DNA of 64,000 bases, taken from positions 3,286,001 through 3,350,000 of the forward strand of contig JAUCEF010000001.1 of assembly GCA_033558025.1 (NCBI GenBank), in the 5' to 3' direction. This document shows, piece after piece, positions 20,624 through 30,479 of this stretch; position 1 is the stretch's first letter, and every line of letters begins with the position of its first letter. This DNA comes from Phytophthora sp. 'mugwort'. Its lineage: Eukaryota > Oomycota > Peronosporomycetes > Peronosporales > Peronosporaceae. The translations under genes were made by a program, and so were the position numbers. Below the pieces are notes generated by a model, which saw only the letters and a program-made list of their open reading frames with translations, did not search any database and was not told where the DNA came from.

Positions 20624-21111
20624 ATGAAGGAGGTAGATCGCGTCGAAGATGCCATGGAGACCTACAAGATATGGGAAGACAATGCTCTCCGCACGGAATG
20701 TCGGCGACTGAAACCCACGCCGGCTTCGCTGAACAAAGCGTCGTACTTGGCCGCCCTGCGAGCCCCTCTCGTTGTAGCGGAGACCATCCAGGCTACAGAC
20801 GTAGTTCAAGATCCTTTTCAGCAGGGCGTGGCGGACCGCAGGACTGTGGAGTGCATGTGTAGGCTGATAAATATACTGTTCTCTGATGTTCACTGCGAGC
20901 GCCTCTCCAGCCTAGGGGACCTCGCTAGTCGTGAAGCTCTTGGACACCCGTAGCGGGTCAGCTATGTGGCGGAGCGTCACTGCCGATCACAACGACGAAG
21001 ATAACGAAAGTTTTAATGCTGTACTTCACATGAGGAACGAGTTTAGTAGTATCAACCCAGCATCAGTAGTTGCCGCGTCATACTGTCTCCTTCGTCGTAT
21101 CTGTGAATGAT
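20624..21111 (+). pseudogene. SAP-like oomycete multicopy gene fragment
   Basis: The plus-strand frame from the ATG at 20624 gives YKIWEDNALRTECRRLKPTP followed by KASYLAALRAPL, a helix pair resembling a SAP DNA-binding motif. RTVECMCRLINILFSDVHCERLSSLGD comes next. After a frame change near 20950 the translation resumes as MWRSVTADHNDEDNESFNAV, ending with a SSINPASVVAAS block and a stop near 21110. The FSDVHCERLSSLGD/WRSVTADHND pair recalls a large repeated Phytophthora protein family of unknown function. The frameshift and short length suggest a decayed copy. The assignment is from memory of the motif, so moderate only. Confidence 0.4.
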
Positions 21112-21237
21112 GAGTGGTGGCTAATTCGTAATAGATTTAGGATGTTGCACAGGTTTATGATTTTTTGTAAGTTATGTAACTTTCATTCTTAATTTGGGAA
21201 ATTGAGATAGTTTTTTTCTGGGATTCGTCCCGTGAAC

Positions 21238-21919
21238 TTAAGAACGGCCTAAGTATCTACATCCGCTAGTCCCGTCAGTCTGCTGTGTGAGGTCACCATC
21301 ATCGCGCAGTACCTGCGCTACGACTGCCGCCGCGGTGGCCAGTGCTTCTGGTTGCTCGTGGGCGTGAATGTGCTTGTGCATGGTGTGATATCCGAGCCGG
21401 AGTCGGTTGGTTAGTACCCGCATATGATGCTGGGCAGAGACATTGTTCATCTCATCATAGTGCTGTACCCTCCATCGCCATATGGCCTGGAAGTAGATTA
21501 CTGCTCCAAGTCGCCAGCACCCCTTCGCAATCATTGTGACATACTCATCCACCGAGTCGTTACTCTTGGTCATTCCATATTTCTGGCAGCCGCTGTCTCC
21601 CAGAAACGATGTGGGACCCCTGGCAGCTTCAGCCCGAAGCATGGACGGTTTCCTCATTCGTTCGACCATGACCAAGCAAAAGAAATCTGGTTTTGCTGCT
21701 TAGAGACAGCACAGCGCCCGTCATATGCGTGGCGTCAAACAGCTGACCAGTGGCCATGATGATACTGCCGTCGTTGACACCCGCTCCGAGTCTGCAGTCG
21801 GTCCCCACGTATGGTGAAGTTCCAACGGATCGTAGTCGCATGAACTCATGATGCGACCGACATACCTTTTCACGAGCGATACGGACAGCACCAGTCGAGA
21901 CCGCACTGTTCGTTCGCAT
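21238..21919 (-). other. unassigned overlapping minus-strand frames
   Basis: Two overlapping minus frames (145 and 96 codons). One contains a run with aromatic and basic residues (LGAVIYFQAIWRWRVQHYDEMN) and an Ala-rich end. I recognise no family and see no promoter. It may be a decayed gene fragment or chance. Confidence 0.2.
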
Positions 21920-22029
21920 TCCTGATTTTACCAGCTACCTACCAACCAGCCAGGTTAGCATGATGAATTACAGGCCCAACCACCGCCGCTCAGCTCCTCG
22001 GCCATCCAGATGCTTTGCTAGCTGCTCTC

Positions 22030-22758
22030 ATTCCTGGTTGATGTGGTATCGATCACCATCGAGAAGAATTTTGTCGTCTACAACTGCGACATCGCCAGCG
22101 TGACGACCAAAATCTCATGGGGCGTGTCGTACCGATACTCGGAATTCGCGGCTTTCGCCAAGAAGGTCGAGGACCAGTGTACGTGTTAAGACGGCAAGTG
22201 CTCCGGGTCCTGCAAGGCCATCCGAGAGTTTATCTGGGCCTGTTTTCTCAGAAGCGTCTCTCGATTCTGTCGAGGTCGTCACCCACCGTCGCCGACCGTT
22301 TAAACAAGTTCGAGATCGTGCTGTAGTACTTGCTTCGGTACGTCTTGCTACCCGGTAGCGCGATGAAGCGCCTTCACGTTCGTCAAATCTCCCGACGAAC
22401 GTTCGAGTTCCTTGGTGTTAAGAACGACGCCGACAATCGGTCGCTGCTTCAAGTGTTTGTCGACAACGCTGCAACTTTGAAAGCGAGAAGAAGTGTCGAG
22501 ATAGCTTCGACTCGAACGCCTCGACGGGGGGATCGATTGAATCATCCAGTGCATGGTTTACCTAGAATAGACGATGTCGAGCCGATGAAGACTGCTGCCA
22601 CCCCACCAGGGACAGAGTTCATGAATCGCGAGCACATATTTCATCGTGAGTGTATCTTCGAGTGGCTGTTGTTCCAATTCCGGTGTCCGGTGTACCGCGC
22701 CCGGGTTGGCCCTTCAGCTGTGGCCAGCCATTACCAAGAGAAGAACTACACCTTTTAA
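22030..22758 (+). pseudogene. PX-RING family pseudogene
   Basis: Decayed fourth family member, in the same orientation as PX-RING 2 and 3. Readable blocks: FVVYNCDIASVTTK, GVSYRYSEFAAF, a Cys cluster with a stop codon where CHDGKC is expected (near 22185), LLPGSAMKRLHVRQ, FEFLGVKNDADNRSLLQVFVDN, and HIFHRECIFEWLLFQFRCPVY. The N-terminal 50-60 residues are missing, and there are stops and frame changes near 22185, 22240-22325 and 22565. Two zinc-binding Cys of the RING are Tyr (CMVY and CPVY in place of CMVC and CPVC). The missing 5' part and the transposon debris around it suggest loss by rearrangement. Confidence 0.9.
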
Positions 22759-23401
22759 TGCTTCGAAGACACACCACACACTACCTCTGCATGAATATAA
22801 TTGGAATGCCGACATATTATACATCTACGCTGCGACTGTTCTTAACTTTGGGTATAATATTTAATAGCACTTACTGTAAAAATTTAATGGACGTGCGATC
22901 TGAAGGCTCTCGAATTCATGTTGAGTTTTTTCATGCCTTTCTTTAAGGCGTCTAAAAAATATGCCTGTGCGCGGAGCATCGAATATTGTGGTGAGGGGCT
23001 TGGCGTCTAGAAGCAAACTTAATTTCGGAGTTACTGCCCAGATTGCCCGATTATTAGTACACCAACAGCAAAGCCTTGGACCGCAGACACTTCCGACTAT
23101 GTCAGGTAGCTGTAGCACAGAAACTAGAAATTATAAGTCGAGTTTCTTAAGCACTAGACTCTGTTTTTGTTAGTACTCAACTAAAATGTTCATTGTACCA
23201 ACTACTGAAAGGCGCCGCGAGTCCCAAACAAAGAAAAAGAACGCATTCGCTTGATTGATAGCTTCATTTGCTTGGTCGCCGGAGTACACCTTCATAAAAT
23301 TCCACATGGAAGTGCTCGTTAATCAAATGAAAAAAAAAAGCAGAAGGGCGTGTTCACCTTACTCGTTCGAAGAGTACACAACGTGCTGAAAGACTCGCAG
23401 A
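22759..23401. other. intergenic region
   Basis: AT-rich sequence between the PX-RING pseudogene and the small secreted protein gene. No supported gene. Confidence 0.55.
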
Positions 23402-23659
23402 CTACGGCGTTGGCGACAAACCAGCAGCAACATAACTGGCCATGCATGTCCCTAGCGCGATGTTGCAGCCGAGGATAGCGGGAACGGTACCAACTCCAGC
23501 AGTCACGGTACCGAATACCGCTCCAGCAGCGGCATAGCACGCCACGGTGACTGTATTGCACCCAGTCTGGCAAATGCCGTAAGCGAGAGGCCCAGCGTTG
23601 ACTTCGGGGGTGCTAGCGAGCCCCAGTGCCACAAGTGCGACGGCCAACTTCTTGAACAT
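23402..23659 (-). CDS. small secreted Cys-rich protein (zygote-specific-protein-like)
   Basis: Predicted 85-residue secreted protein. Residues 1-22 form a clear signal peptide (Lys-rich start, Leu/Ala/Val core, cut after VNA). The mature part is small, Gly/Ala-rich and Cys-containing (Cys at 30, 34, 41, 65 and 72), with GPLAYGICQTGCN and CNIALGTCMASY blocks. This resembles the small secreted family often annotated as zygote-specific-like in fungi and oomycetes. From memory those usually have ACMAxC-type ends, so Tyr76 may replace a sixth Cys, leaving an odd number. The function is unknown; it could be an apoplastic or cell-wall protein. A possible core promoter lies 56 bases upstream. Confidence 0.78.
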   Translation of the reverse strand: MFKKLAVALVALGLASTPEVNAGPLAYGICQTGCNTVTVACYAAAGAVFGTVTAGVGTVPAILGCNIALGTCMASYVAAGLSPTP

Positions 23660-23703
23660 CTTGACACCTTGAGCCCTGTTGACAGAATAGCCCCCGATTG
23701 GTA

Positions 23704-23718
23704 AGTCGGCGAATTGAA
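23704..23718 (-). promoter_or_regulatory. possible Inr+FPR of the small secreted protein gene
   Basis: On minus, TTCAATTCGCCGACTTAC resembles an initiator (TCAATTCG) plus a flanking element. The start near 23715 gives a leader of about 56 bases, close to the spacing of the PX-RING promoters. Confidence 0.4.
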
Positions 23719-23913
23719 TTCTGCTGCCAACCGTTGCTCGTCTTTTCTGGTACAGCGGGTGGGGTAATGTGAAGGCACCCCATGTTGAAGTACATAATAT
23801 GTATTAAATCTTGTTGAGTGTTGCGCGAAACTTGCGCATCTGGGCTCGTCTGAGCTCAGTGATTGGCTAACAGCTGAAACGTTCCGCTAATCTTCATTAA
23901 CCCCTTATTACCA

Positions 23914-23968
23914 ACGTCGTAACTTACGACGTAGCTTTTTTCTATGTCGTAAGTTACGACATAGAAAA
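23914..23968. repeat. two adjacent near-perfect palindromes
   Basis: ACGTCGTAACTTACGACGT (23914-23932) is a 9-bp-arm palindrome. A 15-bp-arm palindrome follows at 23938-23968 with the centre TCGTAAGTTACGA. Both share the GTCGTAA core, and a third half-copy (GATGTCGTAAGTT) lies at 24556-24568. TTAACCCC at 23897-23904 just upstream looks like a piggyBac-type end, so the palindromes may be subterminal repeats of a small element that includes the frame at 24024-24395. Confidence 0.75.
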
Positions 23969-24023
23969 TCTGCTAATTAGGAATGGCTCGAAAAAACGTT
24001 CCAATACTTTAATCCAGCTGATT

Positions 24024-24395
24024 TTGCGAATAAGAAATATAAACTCGGAGAGGTCATTTCCGAACTTGCACAAAAAGGGCGATGTTAGGGAAACATTCAA
24101 ACCGGATGAGTGGCGTAGGACGGTCCAAGATTTGGGCTCATTCTTTCAAGAATGCTCCAACGGCAATGCTAGGTGCTTCCTTTGTCCGAAGGCTAGACAT
24201 GCATACAAGGGCGTAGTCAAAACCTGTTTCCAGATTTGGCACGAAGACTTCGAATGTGGTACATCCATCCTTGAGAGCCTGGGAGAACGTGTTGTCCTCA
24301 GGCGCTCAGGGAAAATGGGGAAAAGAACTAAGACACGACGCGAGATTTTGCGGGATGAAGAAGCCGAAGTGGCAGATGATGAGTCGATAGGTTGA
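24024..24395 (+). pseudogene. possible piggyBac C-terminal Cys-rich fragment
   Basis: A 123-codon plus frame with CFLCPKARHAYKGVVKTCF followed by a His/Phe block (IWHEDFEC). The Cys-x2-Cys, Cys and His spacing recalls the C-terminal zinc finger of piggyBac transposases. No catalytic core is present. With TTAACCCC upstream it may be the remains of a second piggyBac-like element. It could equally be an unrelated short gene. Confidence 0.3.
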
Positions 24396-25597
24396 AAAAT
24401 AAAGTGATAATGGCTTTCTTTTGCAATAGTGGTTCTGATCTGGATTCCTCGTTGTTCTGTCTATGTAATAATTAGTCCCACTTCTCACCGGTTTTTGTAA
24501 ATCATTCCGCCTGTTTGCTGGTTTCTGTTACCTGTTTCGTCTTTCCATTTTTAGCGATGTCGTAAGTTCACCGCCGAAAACCTCATACAAATTATACACC
24601 CCCCCCCCACGTATCCTGTCACGGAAAGGACACCTCCATACTAAGTCTAAGTGTATTTGTATGACGTTACGACGTTCATTAAGGCATTCAAGGGCATACA
24701 TGATTTATGGTAATAGATGGATTAACCAAAACGCCTCTTCATTATTTTCTTGGGTTTTGTATTAAAAATATTAGGATCCGCATAGTTGCACTATCAAGTA
24801 AGGCTCCTCGAATGGTTGCGCATTGCTGCGGTCGATAGCGTGCTCTTGTGGTGGCGTCCGCAGCGTTTCGTTCCTCCTTTCACCGACAGCGATCTTTTTT
24901 TCAGGACAAGGCTTCCGCGCATCGCGCCATGCTGACATTAAGAAGAATGACTTGTGGCCAGGGTTTGGTAGTAGTCTCCAAAGTAGTAGCGTTAGTAGTA
25001 TTAATATACTACTTCTACTACTACTGCCACTACTACTACTACTACTACTATAGCACTCGTGTATGGGCTCAGCGAGAAATGCAACCGTTAGTAGGACTAT
25101 GGGTAGTTTTGAAAGGGCACACAAATGTGTGGCATCTCTTCCTCCCTCTCTTCCCATTCGGTCATTTGTGGATCCCTCAGTCCGAAGCCACGACCGATGA
25201 AGTGTGAGAAGATCGATTTAAGTTGGGGACGTCCCTGAGACTTCTCCATGCAGCGTATGCGGCCGTCCAGTGCATTACTTGTGCGGCAACGAGCTCTGTA
25301 ACGAGGCAGACCTCTCCAAAAGGTGACACTACGATTTATAGATTATTTCAGCTCCTTTATCGCTCTGCTTATAGGAGTAGTATGCGGGTTGTGCAGCATG
25401 CATGCGTCAGCAAGTTCGTTAACACTGAAAGCGACTCCCATCAGGTCAATCGAAGACGCCTCTCTGGTATATCGTTGTCGAGCAAGGCCACGGAGATTGA
25501 CCTTGCCCAAAGTGAAGAGGAAGATGGAACAATAAACCATTAACAGTATTCTAGCCCATATTACCCATGCACCTGCTACTAACTTGATTGACACCAT
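24396..25597. other. transposon-flank region with microsatellite
   Basis: Includes a C run near 24598-24609 and the CTA repeat listed separately. Frames at 25223-25543 have no recognisable domain. It lies upstream of the hAT-like fragment and may belong to that element. Confidence 0.4.
24985..25052. repeat. AGT/CTA microsatellite with inverted halves
   Basis: AGTAGTAGCGTTAGTAGT on the left faces CTACTTCTACTACTACT on the right across ATTAATAT, so the tract can fold back. A similar GTAGTA/CTACTA mix occurs at about 41438-41495, on the far side of the hAT-like gene. Confidence 0.7.
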
Positions 25598-26294
25598 TTG
25601 GAAGTTGATACATCGCCTCGGGGAGCCGTTAACGTACTAAATCAAGACGTTCACACAGATTTGCTTGCTATGCTTGTAGATAAAGACAAATACATGGAAA
25701 TAGTCACTGTACAATACCAACAACGCAACAAACACCAACATCCACTTGGCGTTAAGTCACAAGAAACACGAAAATGGCTATCAAGGAGCAGCAGTTTTAG
25801 CATCCTGCATCAACCACTGTGGCAGCAGCGTCGTCTGGCCCTTCTTGCGGGAGCAAAACAACGACGAGCACGACTCCAGGTTGCTGGACGAGCAATTGAA
25901 CGGTCGATATGGGTTGGATGTAAGCAAATGGGTCTTTTTAAAATCTCAGACACTGCCGCAGCAGCTCGTAAAGTTTCGAGGCAATTTGTCACCACACTGC
26001 AAACGGATTGGGCGATGCACATGATCAATCTGTGTATTGGCTATGGTATTCGGCTGAAGGAGAATTCAACGAATGAGCGCAGGAAGGATGAAAAGACCAA
26101 GCATTTCGTCAAGAAGAGAATTGTAGTGAAGAATGGTGGACCAGTCCTGAAAGGCGATGAGGTGATGCGTAAGCTGCGCGCGCTCAACAAGTTCTTGACT
26201 CCGAGCAAATCACCCGAGAGAGTATCTCGACTTGCAGAGGTTCAGAGATTTCATTAGCTATCTCAGCTAGCCACTCGGATTGTGGCGATGTTTG
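25598..26294 (+). pseudogene. hAT-like transposase, 5' part
   Basis: Degenerate plus-strand transposase that I group with hAT-like elements. Readable blocks across shifted frames: LLAMLVDKDKYMEIVTVQY, SHKKHENGYQGAAVLASCIN, LPQQLVKFRGNLSPHCK, DWAMHMINLCIGYGIRLKEN, and VVKNGGPVLKGDEVMRKLRAL followed by LTPSKSPERVSRLAEVQRFH. The order (core, then GG-x-R-R-L-x-SPxR, then a helix ending before ATRxD) fits. The frame ends at 26290 where the Gypsy LTR begins, and a continuation appears beyond the other LTR at 40344. Frame changes near 25740 and 26000 plus a stop near 26257 show it was already dead or decayed. The family call is from motif memory. Confidence 0.6.
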
Positions 26295-26296
26295 TT

Positions 26297-27941
26297 TGGA
26301 GAAGCGTCAACCAAGAATATCAAATCCCCAAGAATTGGCCAGATCGGTAAGAAAGGCGGCCCCAGCTGTGAAGAAAGGGGGCGATCGAGCCGGATTGAGA
26401 TACGAGGTAAAAGCGGGGCGACGCTCTACTTAATCCGGGGTGTGAGGGGATGCTTCGACGACAGGAAAGGAAACCAGGGTCGGGTAACCACCCAACAGAT
26501 CTGTTATGCTGTGATCACCCGACCAATCGGGGATCGGATGGATATTCGAAGCCTGGATCGGGGGGAATGCAAGAGATTAGGACTGGCAAGCGGCGACGGA
26601 ATCGATCTAACCAAATCTACCTCTTGTTTGACCTCGGTCGGACCCCGATCGTGCGGATCTGGCGTCCGCAGGCTAGGTTATACTCGGTCGGCCGCGATCA
26701 AATAAGTCAAGTCGATCCGATATTCGAGATCAAGCCAATCGATGGTGGGATCTGGCAGATCGAACCGATCAGGCGTTCACGTTGTGGAATATCAAGCTGA
26801 TACGGCTACCGCAGGTCGAGTTACACCCTGTCACCCGAGATCGGTCAGAGCGGGTCGATTTTGCAGCCGAGATCGAGCCGATCGATGGAATCGATAGCGG
26901 ATCTCGCAGATCGGGCCGATCCGGCGTTCAAGGAGCGGAATATCGGATTGATTCGGCGCCCGCTGATCGGACTACGCCCCGCCGTCCGAGATCGGGCAGA
27001 TCGGATCGATCTTACGGTCGAGATCGAGCGGATCGGGTCGATCGGTATTCGCCGATCGGCATACAGGTTCCGACATCCTCGATCTGTCAGCTCGTCATAC
27101 ATGTCGGACATCCGCGATCTGGCAGATCGGGCGATCGATGTTGGCAGCGACATACGCGTTCGGACATCCGCGATCTGGCAGATCGAGATTCGATCAGCAA
27201 TCATCATCGGGGATGTGCAAGTCTGAAGACGGTACGTGTTGAGTGGTTGAAGAAGGGCAAAATTCACGAGCTTCAGGTGGTACGAGATAGAGCTTAGAAT
27301 GGGAAAATAGGACCAGAAAAGGATAAACAACAATCAGACTCGAATTTTACATTGGACTACTTAGGCGTTTCTTAGTGCCGCTGGAAGGGATTTGCATTGT
27401 CTCTCCCAAGTATCAACTAGCCCAAGGTAGCAGATCAATCGTCGCGGTGAGAGGATCGGATCGCATATTGGCCGACCCTCCCCCATGCTAGCGCACTTCT
27501 GCTTAAGCGTATACCTCGATCGATCGGCATTCAGTGCTTGGCCGACGATCACTTCGACTCTCAACTCGCAAGATCCCGCAAAAGGAAGCGACAAACAACT
27601 CAAGGAAAGGAAAGGAACAACGCCACACGGCAACCTCGGCCTCGGATCAAATCGAGGCCCCGATCGAAGGTCAACTACCCCAGATCGGGACCAATAACGG
27701 CAGCAGAGCGAAGACTTCCGCGCTGCTTCACGTCCCCGCGTCCCGCCAGGACGTTCAAGACTTACATCGTTGCATCCTTCGGAGTCCCAAGAGAGCAGAT
27801 CCAGCCCACCGACGGGTACACAAGGTGAGACCAAGTTCAGCTGATTCACGGATCATCGGGGAACCCCCTCCGTTAGTCGGTGTCTGGGCGCAGTTGGTAA
27901 ACGGATCGGGTCTTAAGCATATTTTGACCGATCCCCGTACA
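26297..27941 (+). repeat. 5' LTR (1645 bp)
   Basis: Starts TGGAGAAGCGTCAACC and ends CCCCGTACA, so TG...CA ends. Rich in AGATCGG and GATC. A 26-base block (GGACATCCGCGATCTGGCAG...) occurs twice at about 27108 and 27162. Open frames in both directions here are by-products of the GATC repeats and are not called. Confidence 0.92.
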
Positions 27942-27947
27942 ACACAA

Positions 27948-27965
27948 TGGTGCGCGTGCCCGGGT
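27948..27965 (+). promoter_or_regulatory. primer binding site
   Basis: TGGTGCGCGTGCCCGGGT starts six bases after the LTR end. Its reverse complement ends in GCGCACCA, as a tRNA 3' end should. The matching tRNA was not identified. Confidence 0.6.
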
Positions 27966-28243
27966 CACTTGGTGACGCAGGATTTCACCGTGAGTCCACA
28001 GAAGAAGATGTGAAAGTGAAAATTGAACAAGGGGATCAAGCGTCGTCTGAGATCGGTCGACCACGATGCCGCTGAATGAAGCGAGATCCGCAGATCGGCA
28101 GAGCCCTGGGAGGAGCTCTGTCGACAGACGCGAGGCAGATACGGACCCGGATCTGGAAGAGATGCGAATGAGATCTGCCAAGCGAGACAGGGAAGGCCAA
28201 ACCTGAACCTTACTCGTTCGCTACTTCCGTAGCTACAAGATCG

Positions 28244-30220
28244 GTGCCGAACAAGAAGAAGAACAAGATTACGAAGAAGAAACTGAAGGCCCCGGAGTCG
28301 GAGACGGAAGACCAGACTCAGGTGTCCACAGCGATCTGGACTGAAGATGCACTGGAGATCATATATCACCGGAAGACCTTACGCGAGTTCTTGGTTCATG
28401 ATCCGGTGATGACGATCATGCAAGTACGCCAGATCGGGGACTTGAAGGGCCCGATAGGGAGACCACAAGAGCCGTTGAGCAAGCTGGACGCTGTGAAGAC
28501 ACTGTTCCAGCTGATGAAGAAGTCGGCCTAGTGGCAGGCGCTTTTGATGCTGACAATCTTTTCAATACAGATCTAGATGTGATCTGGTCGACGACTCAAT
28601 ACCTGTTCGAGATGCTGAAGCCTTTAACCGGCGAATCCCTGCAGACCCAAGATCTGCCGCGATCAAGACCTGCCAGTCACACCGGTGGTCAACTGGGTCG
28701 TCTCACTACGCATCGGCCACCTCGGAGCCGGACTCAGATAGCTCGACCGGCCCGCAACGGATGCAGTTAGGCCCCTCAGGTGCGGTCCTCTGCGATAACG
28801 CTTAAAGACGTCGGACCAGACACCTCCAGCGACAGATCAGCCGAAGAATCTGCCTCCATCCGCGACCCGAGAGAAGGCCGCAGATCCGCCAGACGCGCCG
28901 AAGGGCCAGTTGTAATCGTATTTCCAAGCAGCCATGTCTCGATTTGGGAAGAACAACGTGTGATCACTGCACCCAAGACGCCAGTTCCGAAGGCTCATTT
29001 AGGATCACAAGACGTGGACATCAAATCGGTAGGATCGCCGCGTCACCAGCCGTCTCTCGGAGAATACGATCCAGATGATCTGGACATCCCAAGTGCAGGA
29101 CGTGTAGCGGTCGCTGCAGCCGCAACCGGATCGGGAGGTGCCTCACTGATCCAACGCGTCCGAATTTCAGCGATTTTAGACTTAAAAGAGTTTACCGGCA
29201 AGGATCAAGATGAAGTCCGAGCCAGAACGTGGGTCAGTAAGGTCAAATCGGCGATTCCTGCGAGATCAGGCTTCAGACGAAGAGAAATGTCTGACCTTCG
29301 CCGATCTACTCGCAGGACCAGCCAAAACCTAGTACCGATAACTCAGCCAATCGACGCGGAACAAGTGAAGCGATCTGCTTCGCAATTTTCAGACGCAATA
29401 CTGCGGTCTGGGCGTCTCAGTTGCATGGCAGTACTACCATGCGCGCAAGCGATCGGAGGAGACTCCTTGGATTACCTCTACCGGTTGAACGTTGCATGTC
29501 TGCGGACGCGGTTGAAGATCAAAGACGGTGATCGAAAAGATCATCGTGAACATGTCGATCACTACATCGAGACTCTGGGATATCCAGACTTCGTGGAACA
29601 GTTGACGCTGTTGCTGCATTCGGATGCCGACGAGCTCGAAGAAGTCCTCCCGCGCGAGAACGAACCAAGGGCAGACAGAAGAGATCCGCATTCGGATCGA
29701 AATACCGACAGAAGGCCCCCCGACATCGGCACCAGCTGCCGCTGCTAAACGGGAAGTCCGAGCCATCCAGACGCCACGTCTGGAGTCAGGATCGGATATC
29801 AGTCGGATCGGACTCAGAAGGTAACCACCGTCGAATCTATTAGCCTCGATGGACAATGATCCGACGCCTACGGGAGGCGAACCAAAAGCGCCCGATCGGC
29901 CTTCACACGGACGAACCCAGACGGAATCAACGCCTCAGGACGTCGATCACCACTACCCGTGGACGGATCGGATCGGAACCGATGCTCCCACTGTGGATCC
30001 CGGAAGCATAAGGATCTTGGTTGTTAGAGGCGTCTGACGTGCCAGAAATGCGGCAAGAAAGGCCACCCAGCGGACCACTGTCTTTTCGTATGCCGTGGAT
30101 CTGGTGAGCTACATGACATGGGTAAGTGTCCCATGGAAGAGTTCTACAAACAGATCCGCCAATGGTACAACCCGACCAAACATGCGGGGATGTTACCTGC
30201 GATGGCAGAAAGGATGTTAA
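28244..30220 (+). pseudogene. gag of Gypsy element, broken
   Basis: Structural protein gene of the retroelement. A Lys-rich start (PNKKKNKITKKKLKAPE) is at 28244. The capsid-like region follows at about 29160-29640: LKEFTGKDQDEVRARTWVSK, PLDYLYRLNVACLRTRLKIK-type helices and EHVDHYIETLGYPDF. A CCHC zinc knuckle (CQKCGKKGHPADHC, CX2CX4HX4C) is at 30040-30081. Stops and frame changes (near 28530, 28770, 29260, 29420 and 30030) interrupt it. The knuckle spacing is intact. Confidence 0.85.
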
Positions 30221-30479
30221 GCTAGGACGCTCGCCGGGTTTGAATCCGGTACGAGCCGAGCGTTCTACGTATTGCATCTATGCATTTGTGGACAAGAAGT
30301 CGGTAGATGGAGTTAGCGAACAGCAGCAAAGTCTACGCGATAATACATGTGATCTCCATGGGAATCCTATTCTATTAAGATCTCGAACCTTCGTCATGTC
30401 GACGAATACCGTCGATCGGATGTCATGATGGCCTTAGATCTCCTTCCAGGAGAATCTGGAGGTTATTGGAAACATCATG

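Noticed and set aside
24823..25157. Poly-Leu and poly-Ser frames
   Set aside because: Direct translation of the CTA/AGT microsatellite.
26782..27333. Long Arg/Ser/Asp-rich open frames on both strands in the LTRs (also 39175-39726)
   Set aside because: They arise from GATCGG-type repeats that lack stop codons in several frames; there is no domain, and they overlap in both directions.
30225..30270. GGTTTGAATCC, similar to a tRNA B box
   Set aside because: It lies within gag, with no A box or cloverleaf around it.
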